In this document: positions 11,778 to 22,263 of the stretch, one piece after another
Layout: every line of letters begins with the position of its first letter
Position numbering within the stretch: the stretch's first letter is position 1
Assembly: GCA_963575745.1 (NCBI GenBank)
Contig: CAUYUJ010004316.1
Coordinates: forward strand, 1 to 64,000
Reading direction: 5' to 3'
DNA: 64,000 bases
From: Prorocentrum cordatum
Lineage: Eukaryota; Sar; Dinophyceae; Prorocentrales; Prorocentraceae
Made by a program: the position numbers and the translations under genes
The notes under the pieces: model-generated
What the model saw: the letters and a program-made list of their open reading frames with translations, nothing else
Told to the model about the DNA's origin: nothing
Database searches by the model: none

Positions 11778-12140
11778 AGCTCCACCGAAAGCTCCAGTGG
11801 CAGCGTTCGCATGGCGGCCCCGCCCCATTTTGGCGCACCATTCGCGAGGATCGTTGCCCCATAGGGAGTTCCACCGCAGGCCCCAATGGCAGCGTTCGCA
11901 TGGCGGCCCCGCCCCATTTTGGCGCACCCCTCACGAGGACCGTGGCCCCATAGGGAGCTCCACCGAAAGCTCCAGTGGCTGCGTTCACATGTGGGCCCCG
12001 CCCTATTTTGGGGCACCCCTCACGAGGATCGTGGCCCGACAGGGAGCTCCACCGAAGGCCCCAATGGCAGCGTTCGCATGGCGGCCCCGCCCCATTTCGG
12101 CGCACCCCTCACGAGGATCGTGGCCCCATAGGGAGCTCCG
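11778..12140 (+). repeat. 89-bp tandem repeat, four units
   Basis: CAGCGTTCGC-type landmarks fall at 11801, 11890, 11979 and 12068, exactly 89 bp apart. Units contain ATGGCGGCCCCGCCCCATTT and CACGAGGATCGTGGCCCCAT. The block is absent from the left arm, so it arose or was inserted after the palindrome. Confidence 0.9.
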
Positions 12141-12460
12141 CCGATAGCGGCCCCGGTGAGAGACCGCCCCTTGCACGCCCCTTCTGGCGTCGAGTAACGG
12201 CGTCGTGGATAGCGGCCGCGGTGAGGAGACCACCCCGTGCGCAGCCGCTTTGGTGTCGAGGAAGTGCCACGCTTGCCACGCTTTGCGAGCACACAACGGA
12301 TAGGGAGGCCACCCCCTGCGCTTCGCTGTGCTGTCCTGTGCTGTGTTGTGCTGTGCTGTGCCGTGCTGTCCCGTGCTGTGCAGTGCTGAACTGAGCTGAG
12401 CTGTGCTAAGCTGAGCTGAACTGAGCTGAGCTGTGCTGAGCTGTGCTGTGCTGCGTGCGC
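12140..12460 (-). repeat. Right-arm end: array remnant and CTGTGCTG repeat
   Basis: 12140-12305 is the inverse of 5771-5930, including the non-repetitive part ending in the region AACGGATAGGGAGGCCACCC. 12310-12455 is CTGTGCTG/GAGCTGAG repeat. Confidence 0.8.
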
Positions 12461-12539
12461 GAGGAGGAGGAGGAGGGGAGGAGGGGAGGCGGAATGAAGA
12501 CGCGGGTGCGACGCGGCAGTGAAGGAAACCAGGACCCCA

Positions 12540-13110
12540 CGAAGCGTGTGGGGAAGAACCATAACGACCGCGACCACAACCAGGACGACGACCGCGACCG
12601 CTACCTCGCCGACGAGTGCGAAGACGAAGACGGTCACGACCACGACCACGACGGCGGCCACGACCACAACCACGAGCAAGTTGACGGCCACGACGACGAC
12701 AACGCCCACGACGGTTGTGACGACGACGACGACGACCGAAACCGCAACCACGACGACCACCGCGACCCCGACGACGACGACGACGACGACGATCAAGATC
12801 AAGACAACGACGACCACTGCCACGACAACGGCCACAGCACCGCCCATGGCCACGACCACGACCACGACGACAACAACGACCACGCCCACGACGAAACCGA
12901 TCACGATCACGAAGGCTACGACCACGACGACATCCAAGACGACGGCCTCGACCAAGACGATGACGACGCCGACAACGGCCACTGCCATAACGACGACCAC
13001 GACAACGACCATGGCGGCGACCACAACCGCGACGGCGACGACCATCACGGCCATTGTGACCACAACGACCATAACGACCAACGCCACAGCCAAAACGACG
13101 ACGCCAGCGC
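12540..13110. repeat. CACGACGAC-rich tract, outer right arm
   Basis: Inverse counterpart of 4547-5500. Reads as Asp/His-rich or Thr-rich frames without other protein character. Confidence 0.8.
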
Positions 13111-13285
13111 CCACGGCCCTCCCATCAGGGCTTTCGGTCGAATTCCTATCGAGCAAAGCAGGTACTAATCGCGCAAGGTTGCGCCGAGTTGGGCGCGGCG
13201 GCGCCATGCGGACCGTTTAATTGAGCATTCGGATGAGTTCCATATGGTGCCACCAACGCTGAGAGGTATGCCAACATGTGCGCAG

Positions 13286-13341
<56 letters not shown>
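13286..13341. repeat. (TGA/ATG)n microsatellite
   Basis: About 18 uninterrupted ATG units. Confidence 0.95.
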
Positions 13342-13344
<3 letters not shown>

Positions 13345-14110
13345 CATTCATTCTCAGCATCATCATGTTCATGCTGGCGCTGGCGGTTGTCCTGGCGATG
13401 ATTGGTGCGAGCTTTTCAATTGATGCCTAATTTCAATGGCGCCCACGGCAGTGTTTATAGGCAAAGCATGTTTTCAAAATCATGCAGCCGTCTGGTCAGC
13501 CCCCAGTGCGCAGCCCTCACGCGGCTCGTGCCCCCATTAGCCTACAGGGAACGGTAGCGCAGGGCCTTATGTATGAGAGGGTCCGCAAGGGCGCTGCCGC
13601 GCTCCTCTTCTCCGGGTCCGTAAGGCAAGGGCGGCAAGGGCGGCAAAGGCCGCGGCACTCGTACCAAAACGGCTATACAGCATAACCGATATCATCGTCG
13701 TCATCATCCACATGCACGCGTCAGCGTGCGAGCGATGCTCGCTATGCCACGGCATGATCAAGCCCACTCGGTTTCCGAGGCGAGCATGCTCGCGATGCAT
13801 AAACGTGGGATCTGCCAGTGTAGAACATAATAAAACAACACATAAGACATATACGTAAACCATATTGTTGTTCTTCCTAAACAATTTTTCTTTTTTCTCA
13901 AAACAAAAGAAAAACAGACAACTCAACTATGCGTTTTAAAGGAACAGCAATGAAACTTGTAGTGTCTATGTTTGAGTTTACATTCGGATAGTTACCGAAT
14001 AGTTCGCTGCATGTTGATATAGGATAGTTATGCGATAGTTTATGAATAGTTGACTACATGACTATCCTACAACTGTTACTTAACTATAGTACATCTATTC
14101 GAAATCTATT
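13342..14110. other. No gene recognised
   Basis: Mixed-composition sequence (13342-13800) turns AT-rich (13800-14110), with repeated GATAGTT/AACTATC words. The last part matches the right flank of array 1 in inverse orientation. Confidence 0.5.
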
Positions 14111-14124
14111 CTGAGATAGTTTGG

Positions 14125-14362
14125 GGCGGGCCTCAAAGGGGAGGATGGCCCAGGAGGGTGGCCCGGGAGGGTGGCCCGGGAGGGTGGGCCCGGGAGGGTG
14201 GGCCCGGGAAGGTGGGCCCGGGAGGGTGGCCCGCCAGGGTGGCCCGGGAAGGTGGGCCCGGGAGGGTGGCCCAGGAGGGCGGCCCGGGAGAGTGGCCCGG
14301 GAGGGCGGGCCCGGGAGGGTGGCCCGGGAGGGTGGGCCCGGGAGGGTGGCCCGGGAGGGTGC
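14125..14362 (+). repeat. 13-bp minisatellite, array 2
   Basis: GGGAGGGTGGCCC units with GGGCCC variants. The left junction, GGCGGGCCTCAAAG (14125-14138), is the inverse of the right junction of array 1. Confidence 0.9.
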
Positions 14363-14700
14363 TTTGATGAGCGGCGGATTATATTTTAGATATAAGTTGA
14401 GGACGTGAGTTGCTAATCGGTTTGGGCGACTTACGAAGTCGAGTTATAAGTCGACTTAGGCCGACTTAGCATAACCGGCTAAGGTGATCGACTTAGGTCA
14501 GCTTATAAGTTGAGTTATGACCTGAAAGCTAAGTCGACAGCCGACTTATAAGTCGACTTATAAGTCGAGTTATAAATCGAAGTTGACGACTTAGTAAGTC
14601 GAACTACTCCGACTTACTAAGTCGAACTATTTCAACTTACTAAGTCGAACTATTTCGACTTAGTAAGTCGAATTAGCCCCGAGTTAGTATGTCCAAAGTA
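14361..14700. repeat. AT-rich flank and AAGTCGACTTA repeats
   Basis: 14361-14406 (TGAGCGGCGGATTATATTTT, then AGATATAAGTTGAGGACG) is the inverse of 37156-37200. It is followed by dense palindromic AAGTCGACTTA/TTAGTAAGTCGAACTA repeats, matched at 36765-36960. Confidence 0.8.
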
Positions 14701-15333
14701 AGTCCTCGATGTGTGGTTTTCTATATATTCATCATGGGATTCAGTCATCTACTACAGCGTTTCACACATACGCTTTCATACTTAAACTTTCGTATGCACA
14801 TAGTTTTGTACATATGCGCGTGTAAGGTGTGTTCACGCATTGCGATGTAGATAACGCGCGCGCACGTACACATGCGCATGTATGCACATGCACAATCATA
14901 TGTCGATGTCGATATCGATACCGATGCATACGCGCGCCGCCTGCGATACTCTTATCAGCAGTAGCGCGGCGCGCGTTCCCCTGTTTTTTAATTCTACGGG
15001 TCGCACGAGCGCCCCGCGATTGAACTTGCTGCCCCACCCTTCCTTCCTGTCAGAGGAAGAGAAGAAGGAGGCGCGCCGCGCGTATACACATGTGTGTCAT
15101 TTTTATATAAAAAAATCCGGTTAACACTTTTCTTCCTTGTCGCGATACAGACAAGAAAGGAAAGAAACGCAAAGCGGGGGCGCTGAAGGCGCGTGCACTT
15201 TACGTCAGTGAACTGTTCCACCCTTGCCCCCACACAGAAACGGATCGTGAAACGATCTTGTTACGCTCACGAGTGACGTGAGCAGCCATTACAAGAAAGG
15301 GCGCCCATTGCAGTGAGAAGAAAAGGGGGAGGG

Positions 15334-15340
<7 letters not shown>
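14700..15340. other. No gene recognised
   Basis: CACATGCGCATGTATGCACA-type alternating sequence (14850-14900), a GTCGATATCGATACCGATG cluster near 14903, and ordinary mixed sequence. No frame has protein character. Confidence 0.5.
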
Positions 15341-15366
<26 letters not shown>

Positions 15367-15480
15367 GATGATGATGATGATGGGGATGATGATGATGACG
15401 ATGGCGATGATGATGATGTTGATGACGACGACGATGATGATGACGGTGATGATGGTCATGATGACGACGACGATGATGGT
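15338..15480. repeat. (GA)n followed by GATGAT repeats
   Basis: GA run (15338-15365), then degenerate GAT/GAC triplets. A CTC/CCT-rich pyrimidine tract continues at 15720-15945, upstream of the first plus-strand gene of the block. Confidence 0.85.
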
Positions 15481-15897
15481 AGCTCGTACGGTCGCGGATT
15501 GTTCCTGCCTTAGAGAGCCTCGCCCTCCTCCCCCCCCCCTCGCCCCACCGCGGTGCAGGACATCGATGATCGAAGAGGACATCGATTATCGTTGTGGGGG
15601 TGGGGGTATATATGGGGTGGGGGGGATCGGTCTGGTCGGTCGGAGCGGCGAGCGGCGCGCGCGCGCGCCGCCCGCCCCTCCGTGCAACAAGTGCCAGGCA
15701 CCGCGGCCCCCCCCCGCCGCGACCGCCCTCGTCCTCCCTCTTTCCTCGCCTCCAGCTCCTCTTCCTCGTCGTCGGCATCCCCCTCTTCCTCCTTCCCCTT
15801 ATCATGCCCTATCCCTCCTTGTACCAGTCATTATTCCTCCCCCTCCTCTCTTTTCCCTCCTCTCCTTATCAGTATCCTTCTCCTCCCCCTTCTCCTC

Positions 15898-15929
<32 letters not shown>

Positions 15930-16050
15930 TTCCTCTTGCCATCGAAATCGATGCCATCGAACTCGATTGCCATCGAAGTCGGACCCGCAGCCGCGTAGCG
16001 CCAGGAGGGTCGCACCTCGATTTCCCAGCGTCCTCGATATCGAGCGCGCG

Positions 16051-18411
16051 ATGGCGTCGTTCGCTGACGGGGTCGATGCCCTGGACGGCCCCATCGAGGA
16101 AGCACTGTCGTCAGCAGATGGGCTCGTCGGAATGGTAGACGTGATCCTCGAGAAGTTAATTGCTATTGGCATGGCTGTGTGGCTGTATCTCAAACCTCAC
16201 CAAGTAGACATCCACCCTTTCAACAGATATGGATTGGGCATCAAGGCTTACGAGGTGCACATGCTGGGGGCTAAGATCGTGAGGAACAAATTTAGTTTCG
16301 CGGCAGCGGCTGGTTCAGTTTGCATCAAAGATAAGAATGGCACGATTGCACAGTATACCCAGGAGTTTCAGAGATCGTCGAATCTGTTTGGCAAATCCCG
16401 TCCGAATCGATTATCGCAGGGAGCGTGAGCCCTGGGCATGCGAATCAGTCCCTGGTGGCTTGCTTAGAGAGAGTTGAGACAGAGGAGAAAACGTTGTCCG
16501 GCATCGACGGTCGCATCAACACGGAGCAGATCCAAAGCAACGATAAACACGAGGAAAAAGCACTTGACATTGGGTCGAGGTGGTTGATGGTGAAAAAGGA
16601 GGCAGAGGAACGCTGGCCAAAACTTCCAGGTTTGATCCAGTCGGCAAAGCAGGCGACGGACCAGGTGCAGAGTGAAGAAACGCATTTGGAGCTCTTGCTT
16701 CACATCCAGGCCATTGCATCCGAGCAGGGGCGCGACGGGTCCGCAATCGACTGGGCGAGGGTGAAGACCGAGGCGAGCAAATCGGAATCGAAGTACGTTG
16801 GCGATATCGACGCACGCGCTGGCTTCGTGGCGAAATATGGTGGGGGGTCCCAGGGCCAATTCATCAGGGACCTCGTGCAGTTCGTGTCAAGGCGCGCGCC
16901 CGCTGGGCGCCTGGTGGGCGGGTGCGCGTTCGAGACATTGTGCAAGGCAAAGCTCGCGGCGACGGAGATGATGCCCCACCTGGTAATGGCCGTCGTCAAG
17001 GCTCACGTGAACGGCCCCCCCGAGTCCGTGCAGAGTCGAATGTGCGGGTTTGTGACCCGCCCAGAGATCGCGCCCCTCTTCGCTAGCACGGAGGCGAAGT
17101 CTAAAGCGATGGCAGCAGAGAAGGCCCTGCGGCATCTTCGCAGCGTTTCCAGGCAGATCGATATCGATACGATCGAACGCATTCCGATCATAGGTAAGGC
17201 CGACCAGTTGATAGCAATGTTGTTGTTGGGGAAAAAGGTGGATGAACGATGCAAAAACATCGAGTGCGTCGCTCACGAGTGCATCGAGGCATTGAAGGCA
17301 AAGCAAAATGGTACCATCGAGATCGACAACCCGTATACCTGCCAGCCGGCCCAGAACGACAGCGGTGCCGATGGGGACTCCGTCAAGCAGACCCCCATTC
17401 AGTGGCGCGCTGCAGTGCGACGCCAGCACGGGGGAGCTGGCGAACGCTAACATCTGCATCTTGGAGCAGAGAAGGTTTAAGGTTGATGACACCATCAAGC
17501 TGAAGAAGGACGATGAAGGTGCAAGGGCGCGGCCGAGCTACTGGGGGAGGGGGTGGTTTACCAGTTTCAGCGGTTTTCCCTTAACTCCCTCAACCACCTT
17601 GGACCCGTCACCCCTCTACGCCACATAAAAACTCTTACATGTATTACCCCCCCTGTGCATGAGTTGTGCCCTTGCACCTTCGATCTCAGGGAAAACGTGG
17701 AAGATAGCTTCGATGTCGGAGGATGGCGTTCGGATTCGGGAGGTGATGCACAATGGCTCGTTGTACCAGGTCGCTATTCGGTGCCCCATTCCAAAGTTCA
17801 TCGAGAAGTTCTGCGGTGCGAGAACCACGAAAGAGTTGCTCGCTGGGTGGCCCGATGACGCAGCTTCTAAATATACCGATCTCGTCGCGATCAACATCAA
17901 GTCAGCAATTGCTTTGGCCGTGGTATCTTTGACGCCGAAATTCGAAGTCGATGGGGGCGATCTGGTGGCGGTCAGCAAACCCAACGTGGACATCTTCTCT
18001 AAGAAAGGGTTCCAGGCGAAAAAGTTGATCACCGTGCCGACGGCTCTGACCATCAAGCAGTGCGGCGAGAGCGATCGCCCCTACTTCGATGTGCCCAGCC
18101 CTGATGAGAGGATCGAGGGGCCCTTCGCCCTCTCGGACCCTGGCGCTAAAGCGCCGAGCCTTGCTTTCAAGATCAGGCACGTGGACAGCGCGGAGTCGAA
18201 GCCGAATTGCGCCATCACAAAGCACTCGGTGGCCGTATCTGTGGGCAACGCTAAAGTGTACGATGCCAAGATCCCCGTAGTCACCAACGCCATGGTTCTG
18301 AACGTTGGAGACGAGCTCACGCTTCCCAAGGTCGCGACCGCTGCCCCGAAGAGGCCCCCTCCGCCGACCATCGAGGCGTCCACCATGAAGGAAGTAGCGC
18401 GCAGCGGGTAG
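16051..18411 (+). pseudogene. Unrecognised about 785-residue protein, frame broken four times
   Basis: Protein-like sequence runs almost without gap from MASFADGVDA to VARSG. It changes frame near 16359 (C run), 17390-17395 (C5), about 17520 and about 17715. Without single-base corrections the longest piece is 17659-18411. The N-terminal quarter is helical and hydrophobic in part (MVDVILEKLIAIGMAVWLYL, residues about 30-50). The middle is charged and helical. The C-terminal part has many short hydrophobic strands and ends ...PVVTNAMVLNVGDELTLPK. No family recognised. The start is the first ATG with protein-like sequence after it. Homopolymer locations fit either assembly indels or a decaying copy. 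No introns visible. Confidence 0.6.
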
Positions 18412-18761
18412 ACATACATGCACGCATCGATTTGCGAAGCAGTGGGGCGATGTAGAGATAGGGGCACCGACATCGATCATGGACTGTTGGATCCCCATGG
18501 AGTTTTGGAGTTTTGGCCATAGTTACCACGAAAAGCATCTACATAGTCGTCGTCGTCGTCCGCTTCGTCGGCGCCATCGTCGTCGTCGCGTCGAGCTCGG
18601 CACTTAGAACGTTTATCCAGGGCCGCGTGTACACTTAAACCGCTTACAACTTACAACTTAAAACGCTTAGGCTCCACACCTTGTGTTTCTGTTCTTTCGG
18701 GGCACGCGGCTCGCGACGCCACGTCAGTCGAAAGTCACATGCGCCTATCGCTCGACGTCGC

Positions 18762-18782
18762 GCGTTGCTTGTTTGGCTCCAG
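18762..18782 (+). other. Possible eroded spliced-leader relict
   Basis: GCGTTGCTTG then TTTGGCTCCAG. The 3' half matches the leader (TTTGGCTCAAG) at 10 of 11; the 5' half is weak. It lies 55 nt upstream of the ATG at 18838. Alone it would not be convincing; position supports it. Confidence 0.35.
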
Positions 18783-18837
18783 ATGTAGATGCACCCCCGC
18801 GCGCTTCTAGGAATACGTCGATATCGATATCCGACAC

Positions 18838-19648
18838 ATGGTGGATGCCATGGTCTGGTCCGTGGACAAAGTTGTTCGCGTGCGCGCCCCTTACATGGCT
18901 TCGCCAATCATCCTGGAAGACTGCAGGGAGCTAAATGGTTGTGTATTCTTTCACCTCAAGAAGAGCTGCGATGTGGTGATGAAGCTTCTTGGACATCCGC
19001 GTTCCAAGGGCAGCAGGCCGCTTGTTAACAGATCGAGTTGTGAAACAGTGGAGCGCCTTAGAGATGACGTATACAGATCGTCATTGATAGCCCCCTTGGA
19101 CCAGCTTAACGTTCACGGAATGGAGAAGACATCCTTACCGCCGCCTGGTTCCAGCCCATGGAAGAAACGACTCAGGTCGAACCACAACGAGATTCAGGGC
19201 ACCACAACGACGGCACATGGTCCGACCATGGGCGACATCAAGGGCACCCCTTTCAAGGTCATTACCGACAGGCCTGGCACCCCCCTGTATGTGCAGCTGG
19301 AGGAGGACCTCGCGATGTACTTGAAGGCGCGCTGCGAGTCCGAGATCAAGTCGGGGGCCGTCCGCAGGCAGCATCCGTCCGAGAAGGTTCCTGCTGTGCT
19401 CAAGGTCGACACTAAGGAGTACCCTGGGCCGGGCTTCTCTTACACCAAGGGCCAGTTCGTGTTGAAACGTACAGGCGATGACGGCCATGTGAGCGTGAGG
19501 TTACAGGACAGCGAGGTCCGCGGCGGAGGCGATGCAGTTGTTCGAATCAGCTCAGGCAGGTGAGGACTCTCAGAGCAACGCTGGCACCTCCGACGGCGTT
19601 GCCGCCGACGACGAGAAAGAGGAGCTTGTCGAAGTCGAGGGCGACTGA
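18838..19648 (+). pseudogene. Unrecognised about 270-residue protein, one frameshift near the C-terminus
   Basis: The frame starts MVDAMVWSVDKVVRV and is protein-like to about base 19510. The same frame then stops at 19563. The next frame reads on as EAMQLFESAQAGEDSQ to an acidic end (EEKEELVEVEGD-like) and a TGA at 19646-19648, so one base is missing or extra near 19510-19530. A central basic stretch includes SPWKKRLRSN. The region after residue 125 (PFKVITDRPGTPLYVQLEED) looks like a folded domain of unknown type. Its ATG follows a possible spliced-leader relict. No introns visible. Confidence 0.55.
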
Positions 19649-19839
19649 GCTACATCGCAATTCACAGCAAGCGAGAGTTTCGTGGCAGGGTTGGCACGGA
19701 AAAAAGAGCATCGATATCGTTCTCCTCCTTCCTCCTCGTCCTCCTCCTTCCTCCTTGTCTTCCTCCTTCCTCCTCGTCCTCCTCATTCACCCGTCCCGTC
19801 CAAGCCCTGTTGCTCATATGATGCGGTGGAGTTTGCTCC

Positions 19840-19955
19840 TCTTGGGCGGTCTATATATCGCTACATATCTATATATATACATGTGTTTATATATCTCTAC
19901 ATATATCTCTACACATATATATATGCTCACACCCCCTCCCAAGATCTACCTTTCC
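19840..19955 (+). repeat. TA-rich microsatellite with conserved AAGATCTACCTT tail
   Basis: TATATATC/TACATATATCTCTACA repeats end in ACACCCCCTCCCAAGATCTACC. The same tail next to a TA microsatellite appears inverted at 24450-24540, so the microsatellite belongs to a dispersed element. Confidence 0.7.
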
Positions 19956-20163
19956 CGTGCCCTGTTCCAGTCATCCCCTCCTCCTCATCTTCCCTTCTTC
20001 ATCATTTTCTTACTTCCCCTCCGTTGTCCCCCCTCCTCATCGTTCCCACTTGCGTCGTTTGCCCGTGGCGAATAATGGAGCACAAGTGAAAACCATCTAT
20101 TGCACGGGGTATTTGAAGTTACCAGCGCAGCCGCGCAAGCTCTCCCTTGTCTTGGGGGACATC

Positions 20164-20337
20164 ATGGCTCATGAGCTGAACGGCGCGGCGGGGCTCTCGC
20201 CAGACTCTGACGTCGCGACGGAGCAGGGCGCCGTGTCACTCACCCAGGCTCTGGAGGAGGTCGTGGATCAGGAGCTGAGCCGCGCGGCGGGCCGCGGCGG
20301 CCCGTCGAGCAGCAGCGGCGGCGGCCGCGCGGTCTGA
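20164..20337 (+). CDS. Short hypothetical protein (57 aa from first Met)
   Basis: MAHELNGAAGLSPDSDVATE, then an amphipathic segment and a Gly/Ser-rich end (GGPSSSSGGGRAV). The frame upstream stays protein-like to about 20086 (TIYCTGYLKLPAQPRKLSLV), so the true protein may begin in an upstream exon. Its 3' neighbourhood (20338-20500) is duplicated after the ORF ending at 21665. Confidence 0.4.
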   Translation: MAHELNGAAGLSPDSDVATEQGAVSLTQALEEVVDQELSRAAGRGGPSSSSGGGRAV

Positions 20338-20339
20338 GG

Positions 20340-20500
20340 CCTAGCGGCGTTCGCTGGGCGCGTTGCCCGCCGCGGCAGGGCGGCGCGGGGGGCGGGGCGG
20401 GGTCTCGGGCGCGTAGATGGGACGTGGGCGGGAAGAGTTGCAGTGTAATTTCATCGCCAATGCGACGCATTGGGACGGGGCTGACAGCCATGCTATTGCA
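20340..20500 (+). repeat. 3' module A, copy 1
   Basis: TTGCCCGCCGCGG, a GGGGCGGGGCGGG stretch, GCGTAGATGGGA, then TTTCATCGCCAATGCGACGC and ATTGGGACGGGGCTGACAGCC. A diverged direct copy lies at 21672-21830, likewise just after an ORF stop. Confidence 0.75.
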
Positions 20501-20619
20501 GGGAGAGAAGACGCGCGCAGAAACCTATCATCTTGACATCCAGGCCAGCTGTCGCAAACCTTGGGATGAATGCGCGCAGCACGTGATGCCATCAGGGCGG
20601 TTGTCTCTCACTCTCCCTC

Positions 20620-20641
20620 TCGTGGCCAGATTGGCTCGACG
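20620..20641 (+). other. Possible eroded spliced-leader relict
   Basis: TCGTGGCCAGATTGGCTCGACG compared with CCGTAGCCATTTTGGCTCAAG: about 15 aligned matches, with the GCCA and TTGGCTC blocks intact. 70 nt upstream of the ATG at 20711. Confidence 0.4.
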
Positions 20642-20710
20642 TCTGCGATCGCGCGCCCTCGGCTCCACCCTGAGCACTCCGCATACTTGACGACCAATTG
20701 GTCGAGCGAG

Positions 20711-21097
20711 ATGGCCGCCAACGGCGATGCCCGACGTGAGTGCCAGCGCCTCCAGGTTCAGTTTGAGGCGGGCGTCGACTCGCTCGCGTACCATCGCGAG
20801 TGGTGTTCGCTGAAGTACCAGGCCTTCCAGGAGTTGCTTCCCCTGTGGCAGGCGCGTTCTCTGCTGCATGACGATGTCCGTGCGCGCGTCGCCTCTTTCC
20901 TGGTCCCCACTGAGCCGTCGTGGACGTGGATTCCACGGGCGGCGCTGGTCCGCGCGGACAACGACCCTGTGCTGCCGTACGTCTGCTGCTTAGCGAGCAT
21001 GGCCCGCGGGTCTCGAACCGACCGATCGGCGGCCGCTGCTCTGGGCTCGGGGTGCATATACATACAGAGAGAGAGAGAGAGGAACAAAAAAAGCGCC

Positions 21098-21182
<85 letters not shown>

Positions 21183-21665
21183 GGGAAGGTAGCGAGGGAT
21201 GGGGCGCGATCGATAGCGAGCCGACGCACCCCTAAGGAACTCCTCCACTGGATGCGCCCCGCCGCGTTGGCGGTCGGCTTCCCCGCCGACGCCGTGCCCG
21301 CCTCGCAGGAGGGCGCGCGGCTGCGGGTCAAGTGGCGCTTGATGGAGATGCAGATGTATTGCATCTACGACGAGCTGGAGGATCCGCCCTCGGAAGGCGC
21401 TGCCTGATCGGTTGCCGATCAATCAATTGTTCGATCGGGGTGGTCGGGGCATTGCCTGATCGCCCGCGCCCGCGGGGGGATGGAGGGGAGAGCACCTCTC
21501 GGGCGTATGAGTGGACATAGACAGTGGGGGATCCATCGGCCGCGGTCGATCGAGGCGCCCGTCTGGGCCTCGGTCGTTCCCAAGGACGTCAGGGCGAAGA
21601 TGGCGACGCTCGACAAGACCATCGAAGGGCTGAGCCGCATGCGGCCGCGGGCGACGTGGGCGTGA
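20711..21665 (+). CDS. Hypothetical protein in two or three segments split by a GA-rich insert
   Basis: Segment 1 (20711 to about 21050) starts MAANGDARRECQRLQVQFEA and is protein-like to around RADNDPVLPYVCCL. A (GA)n-rich insert follows. Segment 2 (about 21220-21406) in another frame reads TPKELLHWMRPAALAVGF to YCIYDELEDPPSEGAA and a stop. A further protein-like piece (about 21545-21665, PVWASVVPKDVRAKMATLDK, then TIEGLSRMRPRATWA and stop) may be a last exon or a separate ORF. Segment 1 begins 70 nt after a possible leader relict. No family recognised. Confidence 0.45.
21063..21180. repeat. (GA)n microsatellite inside the hypothetical gene
   Basis: About 118 bp, nearly pure GA with two interruptions. 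It separates two protein-like segments in different frames, so it probably lies in an intron. Confidence 0.9.
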
Positions 21666-21671
21666 GCCAGG

Positions 21672-21830
21672 CGCCATTGCCCGCCGCGGAGGCGGCGCGA
21701 GTTGGGCGGAGGGAGAGGGGGGGGGGAGGGCGGGGGCATGGGCGTGTAGATGGGGAGGGGGCGCGGAGATTGACATTTCAGTTTCATGGCCAATGCGACG
21801 CATTGGGGCGGGGCTGGCAGCCAGCAGTCA
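21672..21830 (+). repeat. 3' module A, copy 2
   Basis: Diverged direct copy of 20340-20500, including TTTCATGGCCAATGCGACGC and ATTGGGGCGGGGCTGGCAGCC. It begins directly after the TGA at 21663-21665. Confidence 0.75.
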
Positions 21831-22263
21831 CGGCATCCCACGCCGATCACGTGCGGCGTGCTGAAACGCCTCGCCCAATCGTCATCTCCGCCTTCTTCGC
21901 TTCCGCCGTCGCCATTGCCATCGTCGTCGTCGCCCTCTCGTCACCCGCTGCTGATGCCAGGGTCATCGCCGTTTGGGGCCAGGGCGTCTGGGAGGAGCCC
22001 CGGACGCGCGTCTTCGGTATCGGGGCACATCGCCGACTTGTCGGTGATGCATCGCCGACCCCGTGTCGTCTCTTCCGCGAATTCAGGAGGCAGTTTTGCA
22101 GGTCGAGCAACCAGCGTTCGTTGGTGCATTGTTGTCCATTCGCCAGGGCGCACGAGCTATGCCAAACCTGCGCGCCGCACATGCATGCTCAAGCGCATCG
22201 GCGCGCCAGGGGATCAGGCGCGCCTGCCCGTTCCTGGCCAGGGTCGTCGGCCAGAGCCGCGCC

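Larger units (their letters stand above)
4547..13120. repeat. Giant imperfect palindrome (about 8.6 kb)
   Basis: Blocks occur in mirror order on opposite strands. 4547-5500 (GTCGTG) pairs with 12540-13110 (CACGAC). 5500-5600 pairs with 12461-12540, sharing the CCCACATGCTTAGTGGGG-like segment. 5617-5770 pairs with 12310-12455, and 5771-5880 with 12200-12305. The NotI arrays 5860-7960 pair with 10010-11690. 7921-8000 pairs with 9960-10040, and 8378-8530 with 8805-8967. The symmetry centre moves from 8.67 kb (inner) to 9.04 kb (outer) because the right arm has extra sequence. Arms look clearly homologous in single-copy parts, so this is not merely compositional. Confidence 0.85.

Noticed and set aside
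11801-12130. CCATTTTGGCGCAC in the 89-bp repeats as spliced-leader relicts
   Set aside because: Only the CCATTTTGGC core matches, flanks differ from the leader, and the sequence is explained by the tandem unit.
4547-13110. Long Val-, Thr-, Asp/His- and Arg-rich ORFs
   Set aside because: They follow trinucleotide or NotI-array repeats and are open in several frames at once; no balanced protein sequence.
13500-13690. Possible tRNA or small RNA gene
   Set aside because: No cloverleaf, no A/B box pair and no recognisable anticodon arm could be built.
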